Assembly (NCBI RefSeq): GCF_023715785.1
Contig: NZ_JAMBOX010000006.1
Span: 124,001-188,000, forward strand
Length of the DNA: 64,000 nt
From: Neobacillus niacini
GTDB lineage: Bacteria; Bacillota; Bacilli; Bacillales; Cytobacillaceae
Direction of reading: 5' to 3'
Every line of letters starts with the position of its first letter. Position 1 is the first letter of the stretch. The notes under the pieces are model-generated. The model did not search any database. It saw only the letters and a list, made by a program, of their open reading frames with translations, and had not been told where the DNA came from. Of the stretch, positions 42,986-50,594 are shown one piece after another. The position numbers and the translations under genes were made by a program.

Positions 42986-44327
42986 CCGTCGGCCATGGCT
43001 TCAGTACTCGTTTCCGTTTCTCGTGCTTTTTCCATTTTGCATTCATGATTAATGTAATAGAACCGATGATCCCAAGAAATACCAAACTGATAAAGAATCC
43101 GGGACGGCTTGAATCATGAAATAATGTTCCGCTCACTGCAATGAGGATTAAAACCATGCCCAGGTAATATTTCATACGATCCCGCGCCTTGGTTTTAAGG
43201 ATCTTCCTTGGGGAGGCCAGAATAAACATCCAATTGTATAACAGCATCAACCCGGCTGCTGTTGTAATATACTCGTAAATTCTATTTGGCATCACCAGAG
43301 CAGATACTACTGAAGAGGCAATCCCAAGCATCGTCAGAATTAAGGTTGGCAGAGGAACCTTCAGCTTGCCATTCTTCGCAAAGCTTTCCGGGGCATCTCC
43401 CTCCTCGGCCAGAGTAACGAGGACACTCGTTACTCCATAAAGCGAAGCTACCATCGTTGAAAACCCGGCTATGATTAAGGCCCCGTTAAAAATATGGGGG
43501 ACAAAAGAAAGATTGTATGCATCTAGGGCAATCACGAACGGACTCTCTTTGGCATTAAATCTGTTCCAGGGCACCATGGTCACAGCCAGCCCAATCGATA
43601 GAGCGTAGATAAACATCAATGAAAACAGCATGACCCGGCCTGCTTTCGGTGCCTCCTTTGGGTTTTTCAATTTTGTCGCCATTAACCCAAGAATCTCAAT
43701 TCCGCCAAAGGCATAGAAGGCAAAAATCACCGCTGACCACAAGCCCAAAACACCGCCGGGAAGGAAATCCCTTTTAGAGTCCGGGTACTGAATCGGACGT
43801 TCGCCATCGATTACCCCAAATAACGCCAGTAAAGCAATAATAATAAACATCAAGATGGCGGATACCTTTAATACAGCTAGGATATTTTCAAGCTTGTTTA
43901 AAATCCCGACACCGATTAAAATAACCACGAGCCCGAGGAGTGCGTAGCCCGCCGCAAACACCCAAAGCGGGACATTGGGAAACCAAAATCGGGAAAAAAT
44001 CGACAGGGCCGTCATCTGGCTGCCCATAATCAGCACTTCCGAGCACCAGTAAACCCATCCACTGGTAAAACCGGCCCAACGTCCATATGCCTTCTTAGCG
44101 TAAGAACGGAAGCCCCCTTCAAGCGGCTCCTTTGCCGTCATTTTTGAAAGGGCATCGAAAACAAAGTAAGTCCCAATTGCTGCAATAAAATAACCAATTA
44201 AAATGGAAGGTCCCGTCATTTTTATAGCTAGACTCGAACCAAGAAAAAAACCGGTTCCAATCGTGCAGCCCACACCGAATAGGGAAAGCTGCCACCATTT
44301 CATGTCACCGGGCGTTGATTTACCCAT
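42981..44327 (-). CDS. APC-family amino-acid permease, 448 aa
   Basis: Twelve-helix amino-acid:proton symporter. The N-terminal LSLFGVGCTIGTGFFLGSSLAIKMTGPSIL is the APC substrate-binding motif in helix 1, and EPLEGGFRSYAKKAYGRWAGF follows. The helix 6 region AFYAFGGIEILGL is clear. The relative to B. subtilis YvbW/AapA-like transporters cannot be told apart. AGTAGGAGGATTATTTTC is the ribosome site. No T-box leader is seen upstream. Confidence 0.85.
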   Translation of the reverse strand: MGKSTPGDMKWWQLSLFGVGCTIGTGFFLGSSLAIKMTGPSILIGYFIAAIGTYFVFDALSKMTAKEPLEGGFRSYAKKAYGRWAGFTSGWVYWCSEVLIMGSQMTALSIFSRFWFPNVPLWVFAAGYALLGLVVILIGVGILNKLENILAVLKVSAILMFIIIALLALFGVIDGERPIQYPDSKRDFLPGGVLGLWSAVIFAFYAFGGIEILGLMATKLKNPKEAPKAGRVMLFSLMFIYALSIGLAVTMVPWNRFNAKESPFVIALDAYNLSFVPHIFNGALIIAGFSTMVASLYGVTSVLVTLAEEGDAPESFAKNGKLKVPLPTLILTMLGIASSVVSALVMPNRIYEYITTAAGLMLLYNWMFILASPRKILKTKARDRMKYYLGMVLILIAVSGTLFHDSSRPGFFISLVFLGIIGSITLIMNAKWKKHEKRKRVLKPWPTA

Positions 44328-44356
44328 GAAAATAATCCTCCTACTAGGACATTTAA

Positions 44357-44384
44357 AAAGGTTGAGAGGAACCCCAACCTTATC
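44357..44384 (-). terminator. terminator after small minus-strand gene
   Basis: AAGGTTGG / CCAACCTT stem (minus strand) with T run, between the 53-codon gene and the permease gene. Confidence 0.7.
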
Positions 44385-44397
44385 AGTAAAAAAATGT

Positions 44398-44559
44398 TTA
44401 TAAATTACGTCCGGTTGCCCCTGGAGATTTATCCGTATTGCTTTGGTTATTGTATTCCCTGTCGTTTAAACCGGGCGGCTGTTTTCTATCTGTCCCCAAA
44501 TATTCCCCCTGATGTTTCTCTTGTGCCTTCCTGAATTTATCAAAGTTCCAATTTACCAC
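44398..44559 (-). CDS. small hydrophilic protein, 53 aa, family not recognised
   Basis: Short frame starting at GTG 44559 with AAAAGGGGAGTTTAGC upstream and closed by its own terminator, so it is likely a real gene. The peptide starts MVNWNFDKFRKAQEKHQG, has YLGTDRKQPPGLNDREY and ends in a low-complexity Asn/Thr/Gly tail. No hydrophobic segment. Possibly a sporulation or stress small protein; no function can be given. Confidence 0.55.
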   Translation of the reverse strand: MVNWNFDKFRKAQEKHQGEYLGTDRKQPPGLNDREYNNQSNTDKSPGATGRNL

Positions 44560-44761
44560 GCTAAACTCCCCTTTTGATTCACTTTATTTTTAAGATACTC
44601 GTAATGAATTTTCTTATACAAATTCCCGCCAAGCGGAAGTTAGGTTTTTAATGGAATTATTTTTTTATTACATAAAGAGCCATGAAACAAATGAAACTAT
44701 AAAGGAACTAGTTAATGTGAAAAAACATGGTTAGAATAGATTTTTACGAAGGAGCAGAACT

Positions 44762-45517
44762 ATGTTATCAACCGAGCAGTTATCCAATTTGCGCTTACAA
44801 TTATTGCAGGAAAAAGCTGAATTAGAGGAGCATCTGGACCAGAATGACAATCTTGGCTTTGACCGGGCTCATTATCATGAATCAGTCGGTGAATTGTCCA
44901 GCTATGATAACCATCCGGCCGATGAGGGAACAGAGCTCTTTGAACGAGAAAAGGACAATGCTTTACTTGAGCATTATAAATTGCAGCTTAACAATATTAA
45001 TAAAGCATTAAATGCTATGGAAAATGGAACATATGGTAAATGCGAGGTGTGCGGCAAGGAAATTCCACTGGAACGCTTGGAGGCCCTGCCGAATACAACC
45101 TGCTGCATTGAACATAGCCCTGATCAGCGCACTTCCAATAGTCGTCCCCAGGAAGAAGGGGTATTATTGCCGCCATTCGGTAAATTTGATATGGATGAAA
45201 AGGATGAAAACGTCGCCTTTGATGCTGAGGATGCCTGGCAGATTGTGTCTCAATGGGGGACGTCAGAAACCCCATCCGACTTTGCCTTCACCAAGGATCA
45301 TTATAATGATGTGTCCAACGAGGCGGAGGAAAATGAAGGTTATGTGGAGGATTTTGAAAACTTTGTCGGCAATGATATGTACGGGAAAAATATAACCGTA
45401 TATCCGAATCCGCAGCATGAGCAATATGAGAATGCCTTGGATGAAGAAGGAATCATGACCAGTTTTGGGGATTTGCCGGCATATGAACATGACCCTTATG
45501 TGGAGGATGATAAATAA
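44762..45517 (+). CDS. yteA: YteA-like DksA/TraR zinc-finger sporulation protein, 251 aa
   Basis: TraR/DksA C4 zinc-finger protein of the YteA type. The helical hairpin spans about 1-80 (LSNLRLQLLQEKAELEEHLDQ) with an HYHESVGELSSYDNHPADEG block. The zinc finger reads GKCEVCGKEIPLERLEALPNTTCCIEH, ligands Cys-X2-Cys and Cys-Cys-type at the end. A long acidic C-terminal region (YVEDFENFVGNDMYGKN, YPNPQHEQYENALDEEG) is specific to YteA proteins. GAAGGAGCAGAACT precedes the ATG. Likely regulates transcription during sporulation (family inference). Confidence 0.85.
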   Translation: MLSTEQLSNLRLQLLQEKAELEEHLDQNDNLGFDRAHYHESVGELSSYDNHPADEGTELFEREKDNALLEHYKLQLNNINKALNAMENGTYGKCEVCGKEIPLERLEALPNTTCCIEHSPDQRTSNSRPQEEGVLLPPFGKFDMDEKDENVAFDAEDAWQIVSQWGTSETPSDFAFTKDHYNDVSNEAEENEGYVEDFENFVGNDMYGKNITVYPNPQHEQYENALDEEGIMTSFGDLPAYEHDPYVEDDK

Positions 45518-45528
45518 AAGCAGGCAAA

Positions 45529-45566
45529 AAGAAAACAGCTTTCTCATAAAAGAGAGCTGTTTTCTC
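45529..45566. terminator. bidirectional terminator, yteA/yozQ
   Basis: GAAAACAGCT / AGCTGTTTTC perfect stem between convergent genes. Confidence 0.8.
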
Positions 45567-45571
45567 TTACC

Positions 45572-45784
45572 TTACTCTTCCTCAAAACCTTTGCGGGGAA
45601 TAGGGATGTCTTTGCCGTCTACATCATCAATGACTGCACCAATCTCACCTTCCATATAGGCGTCACTCACCTGTTCATGAGTAGTGGCGAGTCCTTGGGA
45701 AAGCGGGTCATTACTTTGATAGTCGCTTGTATGGTAAATACTTCCGGCAACCTCATTACCTTTTTTCGGTTCATTTTTTTCCAT
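45572..45784 (-). CDS. YozQ-like DUF4025 protein, 70 aa
   Basis: Short hydrophilic protein. The signature VAGSIYHTSDYQSNDPLSQGLATTHEQVSDAYMEGEI fits the DUF4025 (YozQ) group. Start at ATG 45784 with AAAGGAGTG eight bases upstream; a GTG three codons earlier overlaps that site. No membrane segment. Members are often linked to sporulating Bacillaceae, but the function is unknown. Confidence 0.75.
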   Translation of the reverse strand: MEKNEPKKGNEVAGSIYHTSDYQSNDPLSQGLATTHEQVSDAYMEGEIGAVIDDVDGKDIPIPRKGFEEE

Positions 45785-45883
45785 TAGTAACACTCCTTTT
45801 TATGAAATCACTTCAGGAGTATTTTTTGTTTTTTTTTAAAGATTACTCTTAAAAAAAAATTACTTTGAAAGGGGCACTACATT

Positions 45884-46021
45884 ATGAAGAAACGAAATGA
45901 CTATCCATCAAGAGAAGAATTGGATCAAGCCTTTCATTTTTTGCACGATCAAATTAACAAGATTTCTGTAATAGAAGAAATGGAAATGAATAAAAAGGAG
46001 GAGGAGGGGCATCAAGAATAA
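45884..46021 (+). CDS. small charged protein, 45 aa, unrecognised
   Basis: Short frame with GAAAGGGGCACTACATT before the ATG. The peptide is strongly charged (KKRNDYPSREELDQAFHFLHDQINKI, then EEMEMNKKEEEG) and looks like two amphipathic helices. It ends 32 bp before the transporter gene and could be its co-transcribed leader gene. Low confidence, based only on ribosome site and composition. Confidence 0.45.
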   Translation: MKKRNDYPSREELDQAFHFLHDQINKISVIEEMEMNKKEEEGHQE

Positions 46022-46052
46022 GGTGAAGTTTTCATAACAAAGGATGGTAAGC

Positions 46053-46949
46053 ATGGTTGTAAGGGAATCGCTGGCGAAAAAAATCGCCTGGATTAGCTTA
46101 ATTAGTAATATAATCCTGACGGCAGGCAAGATCATTATTGGCTGGCTTGGAAATAGTGATGCCGTATTTGCCGATGGTATCCACTCCGCCGCCGATGTGG
46201 TCGCCTCGGTCATCGTTCTGTTGGTCATAAAAATATCCAATAAACCTGCTGATAAGGAGCATCCGTATGGCCATGGCAAGGCAGAGGTCATTGTATCAGG
46301 CGTCGTCGGCATCTTGCTCTTCCTCGTTTCCTTGTATGTTGTCTATGAAGGAATTGATGGATTCTTTCATGAAGTGGAGCTGCCGAGTTTACTGGCAGTG
46401 TGGGTGGCGTTATTCTCCTTTGTGTCAAAGGTTATTTTGTACCGAAGTTCTTTAGGGGTGGCGAAGCAGCATAACAGCAAGGCGATTGAAGCCATTGCCT
46501 TTGACCATAAAGCGGATATCGTTGCCTCTCTCGCCGCCGCTATAGGCGTCCTGCTGTCCATTTTGGGTGAAAAATTTGATGTCATGCTCCTGCTTTTTGG
46601 CGATAAGGTTGCCAGTATTTTTGTAGCCTACCTTATTTTTAAAATAGCTAAAGATATGCTGACAGAAGCGTTTGATATTTTGCTCGAACGGAATATTAAC
46701 AATGAGACGCTTCAAGAATATATTGCTATTATCAATGACTTCCCTGAAGTGAAGCGGATTGACCGCATCCGCGCAAGAGAGCACGGGCATTATATTTTGG
46801 TGGATTTACGCATTTCGATTGATCATTTTAAAACCATCAAGGAAGGCCATGACCTTGCCAAGTCAATTAAAAGACGTTTGATGGACCAATTTGATAACAT
46901 TGAAGAGGTGCTTACTCACTTAAACCCATATTTTCAGGAAGACACGTAA
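46053..46949 (+). CDS. cation diffusion facilitator (CDF) metal exporter, 298 aa
   Basis: Six-helix CDF transporter exporting Zn/Mn/Fe-type cations against protons. Metal-site motifs are FADGIHSAADVVASV (Asp, His, Asp of helix 2) and AFDHKADIVASLAAAIG (HxxxD of helix 5). The C-terminal cytosolic domain has IDRIRAREHGHYILVDLRISID. ATG 46053 follows AAAGGATGG; an earlier ATG overlaps that site. The metal specificity cannot be read with confidence. Confidence 0.88.
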   Translation: MVVRESLAKKIAWISLISNIILTAGKIIIGWLGNSDAVFADGIHSAADVVASVIVLLVIKISNKPADKEHPYGHGKAEVIVSGVVGILLFLVSLYVVYEGIDGFFHEVELPSLLAVWVALFSFVSKVILYRSSLGVAKQHNSKAIEAIAFDHKADIVASLAAAIGVLLSILGEKFDVMLLLFGDKVASIFVAYLIFKIAKDMLTEAFDILLERNINNETLQEYIAIINDFPEVKRIDRIRAREHGHYILVDLRISIDHFKTIKEGHDLAKSIKRRLMDQFDNIEEVLTHLNPYFQEDT

Positions 46950-47094
46950 TTTCCAAAAAATCCGGTTTGTACTTTCGAGTATTTGGGTTTATCATAGTAG
47001 TGGATATGCACGGCCGCCGCATGGATAGGTATTGCTTAATATAGCGGCCGACTTTATTTTAATTTCACATGCGTGAGAAAAGGAGTTGATATTG

Positions 47095-47217
47095 TTGAGT
47101 TATTCCATAGACCCGGACCCTAGTAGTCCCGGGGGAGTCAATCTAATTTTGGATTTGATCAATTGGTTCTGCACAAGAATATCAACTCTGTTAAAGGTGG
47201 TTGGCTTCCTCAATTAA
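47095..47217 (+). CDS. putative 40-aa membrane-like peptide upstream of corA
   Basis: Frame from TTG 47095 with AAAAGGAGTTGATATTG upstream. The peptide begins with a polar part SYSIDPDPSSPGGVN and ends with a hydrophobic amphipathic helix LILDLINWFCTRISTLLKVVG. It ends 20 bp before the corA start. It could be a membrane peptide or a translated leader of corA. No family is recognised; existence rests on the ribosome site and composition. Confidence 0.45.
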   Translation: MSYSIDPDPSSPGGVNLILDLINWFCTRISTLLKVVGFLN

Positions 47218-47237
47218 ACAGGTGGGGAGGTTTTGGC

Positions 47238-48176
47238 ATGTTGGAGATTTTTAAAAGCACCGAAACTAGAAATCTTGAAAAAGTTGAAGCTATTTCAAAG
47301 GGCTGCTGGGTTAATATGTTTGCACCGACAGCTGAAGAAATCGCCAGAGTGTCCAATGATGCTCAGGTCGATATCGATATTATCAAAGACGCACTGGACG
47401 ATGAAGAGCGACCAAGGATTGAGCGTGATGATGGCCGCGTTTATATCATCGTTGACTTTCCGTATATAGTCCGCGATGAAACAGGTCTTGACGTCTATGA
47501 AACGATTCCAATCGGAATTATCTTAACCGATGATTATATTATTACCGTTTCCTTAAAGGATTCGCCGATTATCGAGGAATTTCGAAAAAACCGGGTAAAG
47601 GAATTTTTTACGTTTAAAAAGACGCGCTTTGCCCTCCAATTATTATTTTTGATTTCATCTTATTATCTTCGATATTTAAAGCAAATTAATAAGAAAACAA
47701 ATGATATCGAGCGTGTTGTTCATAAGTCCTTGAAGAATAAGGAGCTTTACGCCTTCTTGGCATTGGAAAAAAGCTTGGTTTATTTTACGACCTCGTTAAA
47801 ATCAAATAAGGTCGTCATGGATAAAATTCTGCGGTTTAACTATGTAAGAATGTACGAGGAAGATAAGGACATTCTTGAAGACGTCATAATTGAAATCACT
47901 CAGGCAATCGAGATGGCGGAAACATATCACACCATTTTAACCGGGATGATGAACGCCTTCGCCTCGATTATTTCCAATAACCTGAATATCGTGATGAAGT
48001 TTTTAACCTCCATCACTATTATTCTATCGTTTCCGACGATGGTGTTCAGCCTGTACGGAATGAATGTCGAGTTGCCATTCCAGCACAGTCCGCATGCGTT
48101 TTTAATTGCGCTGGTAATTTGTAGTGTCTTGTCTTCTTTAACAGCCTTTATATTTTGGAAAAAGAGATATTTCTAG
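47238..48176 (+). CDS. CorA-type magnesium/cobalt transporter, 312 aa
   Basis: CorA family divalent cation channel. The defining motif is YGMN in SLYGMNVELPFQH between the two C-terminal helices (KFLTSITIILSFPTMVFSLYGMN and AFLIALVICSVLSSLTAFIFW). N-terminal cytosolic domain has the DDEERPRIERDDGRVYIIVDFP pattern. ATG 47238 follows AGGTGGGGAGGTTTTGGC; a longer upstream frame is unsupported. Probably imports Mg2+. Resembles B. subtilis YfjQ-type proteins. No M-box riboswitch is visible in the leader. Confidence 0.87.
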   Translation: MLEIFKSTETRNLEKVEAISKGCWVNMFAPTAEEIARVSNDAQVDIDIIKDALDDEERPRIERDDGRVYIIVDFPYIVRDETGLDVYETIPIGIILTDDYIITVSLKDSPIIEEFRKNRVKEFFTFKKTRFALQLLFLISSYYLRYLKQINKKTNDIERVVHKSLKNKELYAFLALEKSLVYFTTSLKSNKVVMDKILRFNYVRMYEEDKDILEDVIIEITQAIEMAETYHTILTGMMNAFASIISNNLNIVMKFLTSITIILSFPTMVFSLYGMNVELPFQHSPHAFLIALVICSVLSSLTAFIFWKKRYF

Positions 48177-48187
48177 ATTATTAGAAT

Positions 48188-48217
48188 AGCCGCCCATTCA
48201 GAGAGGGCGGTTTTTTG
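48188..48217 (+). terminator. terminator after corA
   Basis: CCGCCC / GGGCGG stem with six T. Confidence 0.8.
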
Positions 48218-48425
48218 ATGCTATTTTCCTAATAATATATTCCCTTTTATTCGACAATTAACTGGAAAAGTAAAAATTTTCCCAACTTTTTGTGCTTGAC
48301 TGCTGTTGGAATTTACAACATACATGTTACTTAATTCGGTAAATTTTGAAATTATCAGACAAAATTCTGTATGTCAGGGACCTTTTATTGTAAAATAAGA
48401 AAAAATAGACGAGCCTGGTGATAAT

Positions 48426-49646
48426 ATGGAATTTGGAGCAATGATCAAATACTATCGGACGCAAAGAGGCATCACCCAAGCGGAGCTGGCAAAGGGAATT
48501 TGTTCGGTGCCGCATTTAAGCAAGATCGAAAACAACTCAAAAGAAGCGAATGCCGAAACAATCTCCTTGTTGCTGGATCGTTTAAATGTCAACCTTGAGG
48601 AAATGGAAGAACAAGAGGAATACATTCAGGTTTTGTTGGGGGATCTCGGAGAAAAAATCAATTATTACTTAATCGATAAAATCGATGAAACGTATCGCAA
48701 GCTCCAAGAAATCGAACATATTATACCGTTTTCAAAACATATTTATACGTTTGAACTCTATAAATATCGATATCTATTATTTAAGGGCTATTTGGCCGAA
48801 GCTGAAAAACAAAAGGACTTATTATTTAAACAACGAATAAATTTTTCCCAACATGAAGAGTATTTATATAATTACTTTAATGCGGTATTTTTAATTATGA
48901 AGGGGCAGTATAAGGCAGCAGATGAAATTCTTGATACATTGAATGTTAATTCTAGTAATTATTCATCAAGTGCAGAGTTTTTTTACCACCGCTCTTTAGT
49001 AAAAGGTTCACTTGAACAATCAGGCCACGCCATTCACTTTGGGAAAATGGCACTGCAGCTATTTATGAATGAACATAATTTTTTTCGGATTCTACATACT
49101 TTAATGCTGTTGGGAATTAATTACACTCTATCAAACATTTATGAAGAAGCTGAGGAATGTTTCAGACATCTGATTCGCAATGCCGAATTGCTTAAGCAGG
49201 AAAAATTGCTTCCGCAAATTTATCACAATATGGGTTACCTGCAAAAAGAAAAGAATAAACCGAGAGAGGCATTAATTTATTTCCAAAAAAGCTTGGAACT
49301 CCAACCAATTAATAATCCTCATTATTTGGTTACTTTATATACGATTGGCGAAATCCAGTTTTCACTTAAAGAAATTGAAAAGGCCAAAGAGTGCTTTCAG
49401 GTAGTCAGTTCCTTAGCCAAGGAACTTGGTAGTAAAAAGTATCGTTTATTGGCAGAATTTTATTTAATTCATTTAGTAACGCCTGAGAAGGCGTTTAAAT
49501 ATCTATCCTCAAAGGTGATTCCATTTTTGGAAGAAACAAACGAACATTATAAAGACTTAACCGGTTTTTACAAAATGCTTTCAGATTTTTATACTGAACA
49601 AGGAATGTATCTGGAAGCAGTAAATTATTTAAATAAAATTACATAA
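48426..49646 (+). CDS. RRNPP-type regulator (NprR/PlcR-like), HTH plus TPR domain, 406 aa
   Basis: The N-terminal XRE helix-turn-helix is MIKYYRTQRGITQAELAKGICSVPHLSKIENNS, close in pattern to NprR. The remaining 330 residues are helical repeats of TPR type (for example YHNMGYLQKEKNKPREALIYFQKSLEL and YTIGEIQFSLKEIEKAKECFQVV). This is the architecture of peptide-binding RRNPP regulators. Eleven bases after its stop begins a tiny gene for a secreted pro-peptide, the arrangement of NprR-NprX and PlcR-PapR. A TTGACT at 48296-48301 with a weak -10 near 48320 may be the promoter. Confidence 0.85.
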   Translation: MEFGAMIKYYRTQRGITQAELAKGICSVPHLSKIENNSKEANAETISLLLDRLNVNLEEMEEQEEYIQVLLGDLGEKINYYLIDKIDETYRKLQEIEHIIPFSKHIYTFELYKYRYLLFKGYLAEAEKQKDLLFKQRINFSQHEEYLYNYFNAVFLIMKGQYKAADEILDTLNVNSSNYSSSAEFFYHRSLVKGSLEQSGHAIHFGKMALQLFMNEHNFFRILHTLMLLGINYTLSNIYEEAEECFRHLIRNAELLKQEKLLPQIYHNMGYLQKEKNKPREALIYFQKSLELQPINNPHYLVTLYTIGEIQFSLKEIEKAKECFQVVSSLAKELGSKKYRLLAEFYLIHLVTPEKAFKYLSSKVIPFLEETNEHYKDLTGFYKMLSDFYTEQGMYLEAVNYLNKIT

Positions 49647-49657
49647 AGGGGGAAAAT

Positions 49658-49792
49658 ATGATGAAAAAGGCTCTGATTGCGGTCTTTGCGTTGGGTTTGC
49701 TACTTTTTGCAGCTCCTGCCAATACCACACAGGATGTCACGGTAGCAAAAGAAACAACTGTTATTAATCATCCAATTTGGCCTCCGGTATGA
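49658..49792 (+). CDS. candidate exported signal peptide precursor for the RRNPP regulator, 44 aa
   Basis: Gene starts with AAAGGGGGAAAAT before ATG 49658. The product has a signal peptide (MMKKALIAVFALGLLLFAAPA, probable cut after APA at 21) and a short exported part ending in NHPIWPPV. Comparison with NprX, PapR and Phr precursors suggests that the last 5 to 8 residues are processed and re-imported by Opp to bind the regulator encoded directly upstream. A terminator follows, so the two genes are one transcript. Confidence 0.75.
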   Translation: MMKKALIAVFALGLLLFAAPANTTQDVTVAKETTVINHPIWPPV

Positions 49793-49803
49793 TTTATAAC
49801 CAT

Positions 49804-49828
49804 CCTCCTGAGAAATCAGGGGGTTTTA
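49804..49828 (+). terminator. terminator after the peptide gene
   Basis: CCTCCTGA / TCAGGGGG stem with GAAA loop and TTTT. Confidence 0.8.
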
Positions 49829-49890
49829 TATTTTTATGGATAAATTTATTTCTCCTGTTACATATTATTTGGAAAAAGCAGGTGATGCAT

Positions 49891-50067
49891 ATGACAGAAA
49901 AGGAAAAAGATCCGCAATTTCAAAGTGGAGAAGACTTGGAGGAACTGGCGAAGGGCTATTATGGACTGGATCCGGAAATGAGTTTATTATCTGTAAGTTT
50001 TGCAACTACCGAAAATCCATATTTAAATGAGCATTACCAGGAAGATGCGAAGGAGAGTAAAGATTAA
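49891..50067 (+). CDS. small acidic protein, 58 aa, unrecognised
   Basis: Starts at ATG 49891 after CAGGTGATGCAT. The peptide is acidic and hydrophilic: EDLEELAKGYYGLDPEMSLLSVSF and NPYLNEHYQEDAKESKD. An upstream in-frame extension would need to run through the peptide-gene terminator, so it is not used. Function unknown; a long gene-less leader does not precede it. Confidence 0.55.
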   Translation: MTEKEKDPQFQSGEDLEELAKGYYGLDPEMSLLSVSFATTENPYLNEHYQEDAKESKD

Positions 50068-50121
50068 GCTGAATTTGGTTATACTATGGTGTGTTATGGC
50101 TGAGGCTAAAGGAGGAAATTC

Positions 50122-50517
50122 ATGCAATCATTTGTGGTAAGTTTTCATCAAGAGGACAATGTTGATACGATGCAGATTCAAAAATTGAACCAGGAAGAGT
50201 TTGAAAATGCATCAGAAGGCGGCACCCGTCATCTCTTCGAACTAGATACCAATATCGGCTTTTTCGTATTCTTCGATGCAGAGGACATTGATGGCGATCT
50301 GTCTTATATGGTGGCGCAATATGAGGAGGACAGCGAGGAACCAAACGCTTACTATTCCTTTCAATTAAAGGATTTTTATGAATTTATGGCTCTCTACTTA
50401 AATGATCTTGACTATAATCAGGATGACGAGGGTGAGGAAGAGGAGTACGGCCCGATTCATCATCTAGCCCACCTGTTGTTCCATATCGCTGAAGAGGGCA
50501 AGGATTTGCAGGTTTAA
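50122..50517 (+). CDS. acidic cytosolic protein, 131 aa
   Basis: Conserved-looking Bacillus cytosolic protein, unknown role. Rich in Asp/Glu (QDDEGEEEEYGP) with blocks QIQKLNQEEFENASEGGTRHLFELDTNIGFFVFFDAEDIDGDLSYMVAQYEED and IHHLAHLLFHIAEEGKDL. Strong ribosome site AAAGGAGGAAATTC. No catalytic motif seen. The terminator directly after the stop is shared with the converging transporter gene. Confidence 0.7.
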   Translation: MQSFVVSFHQEDNVDTMQIQKLNQEEFENASEGGTRHLFELDTNIGFFVFFDAEDIDGDLSYMVAQYEEDSEEPNAYYSFQLKDFYEFMALYLNDLDYNQDDEGEEEEYGPIHHLAHLLFHIAEEGKDLQV

Positions 50518-50525
50518 TTTTTTGA

Positions 50526-50551
50526 AAAGGACGCCTTTTGGGGCGTCCTTT
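50526..50551. terminator. terminator, shared by convergent genes
   Basis: AAAGGACGCC / GGCGTCCTTT perfect stem. Confidence 0.85.
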
Positions 50552-50594
50552 GGATTGATTTGAAGTTTTTTTATGCCTAATGGAGGGACTAAGT

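Noticed and set aside
46950..47094. M-box riboswitch before corA
   Set aside because: The leader shows none of the conserved M-box strings and no terminator-antiterminator pair.
47095..47217. ComX-type pheromone precursor
   Set aside because: A Trp is present, but the hydrophobic helix and lack of ComQ/ComP genes nearby do not fit; kept only as a small peptide of unknown role.
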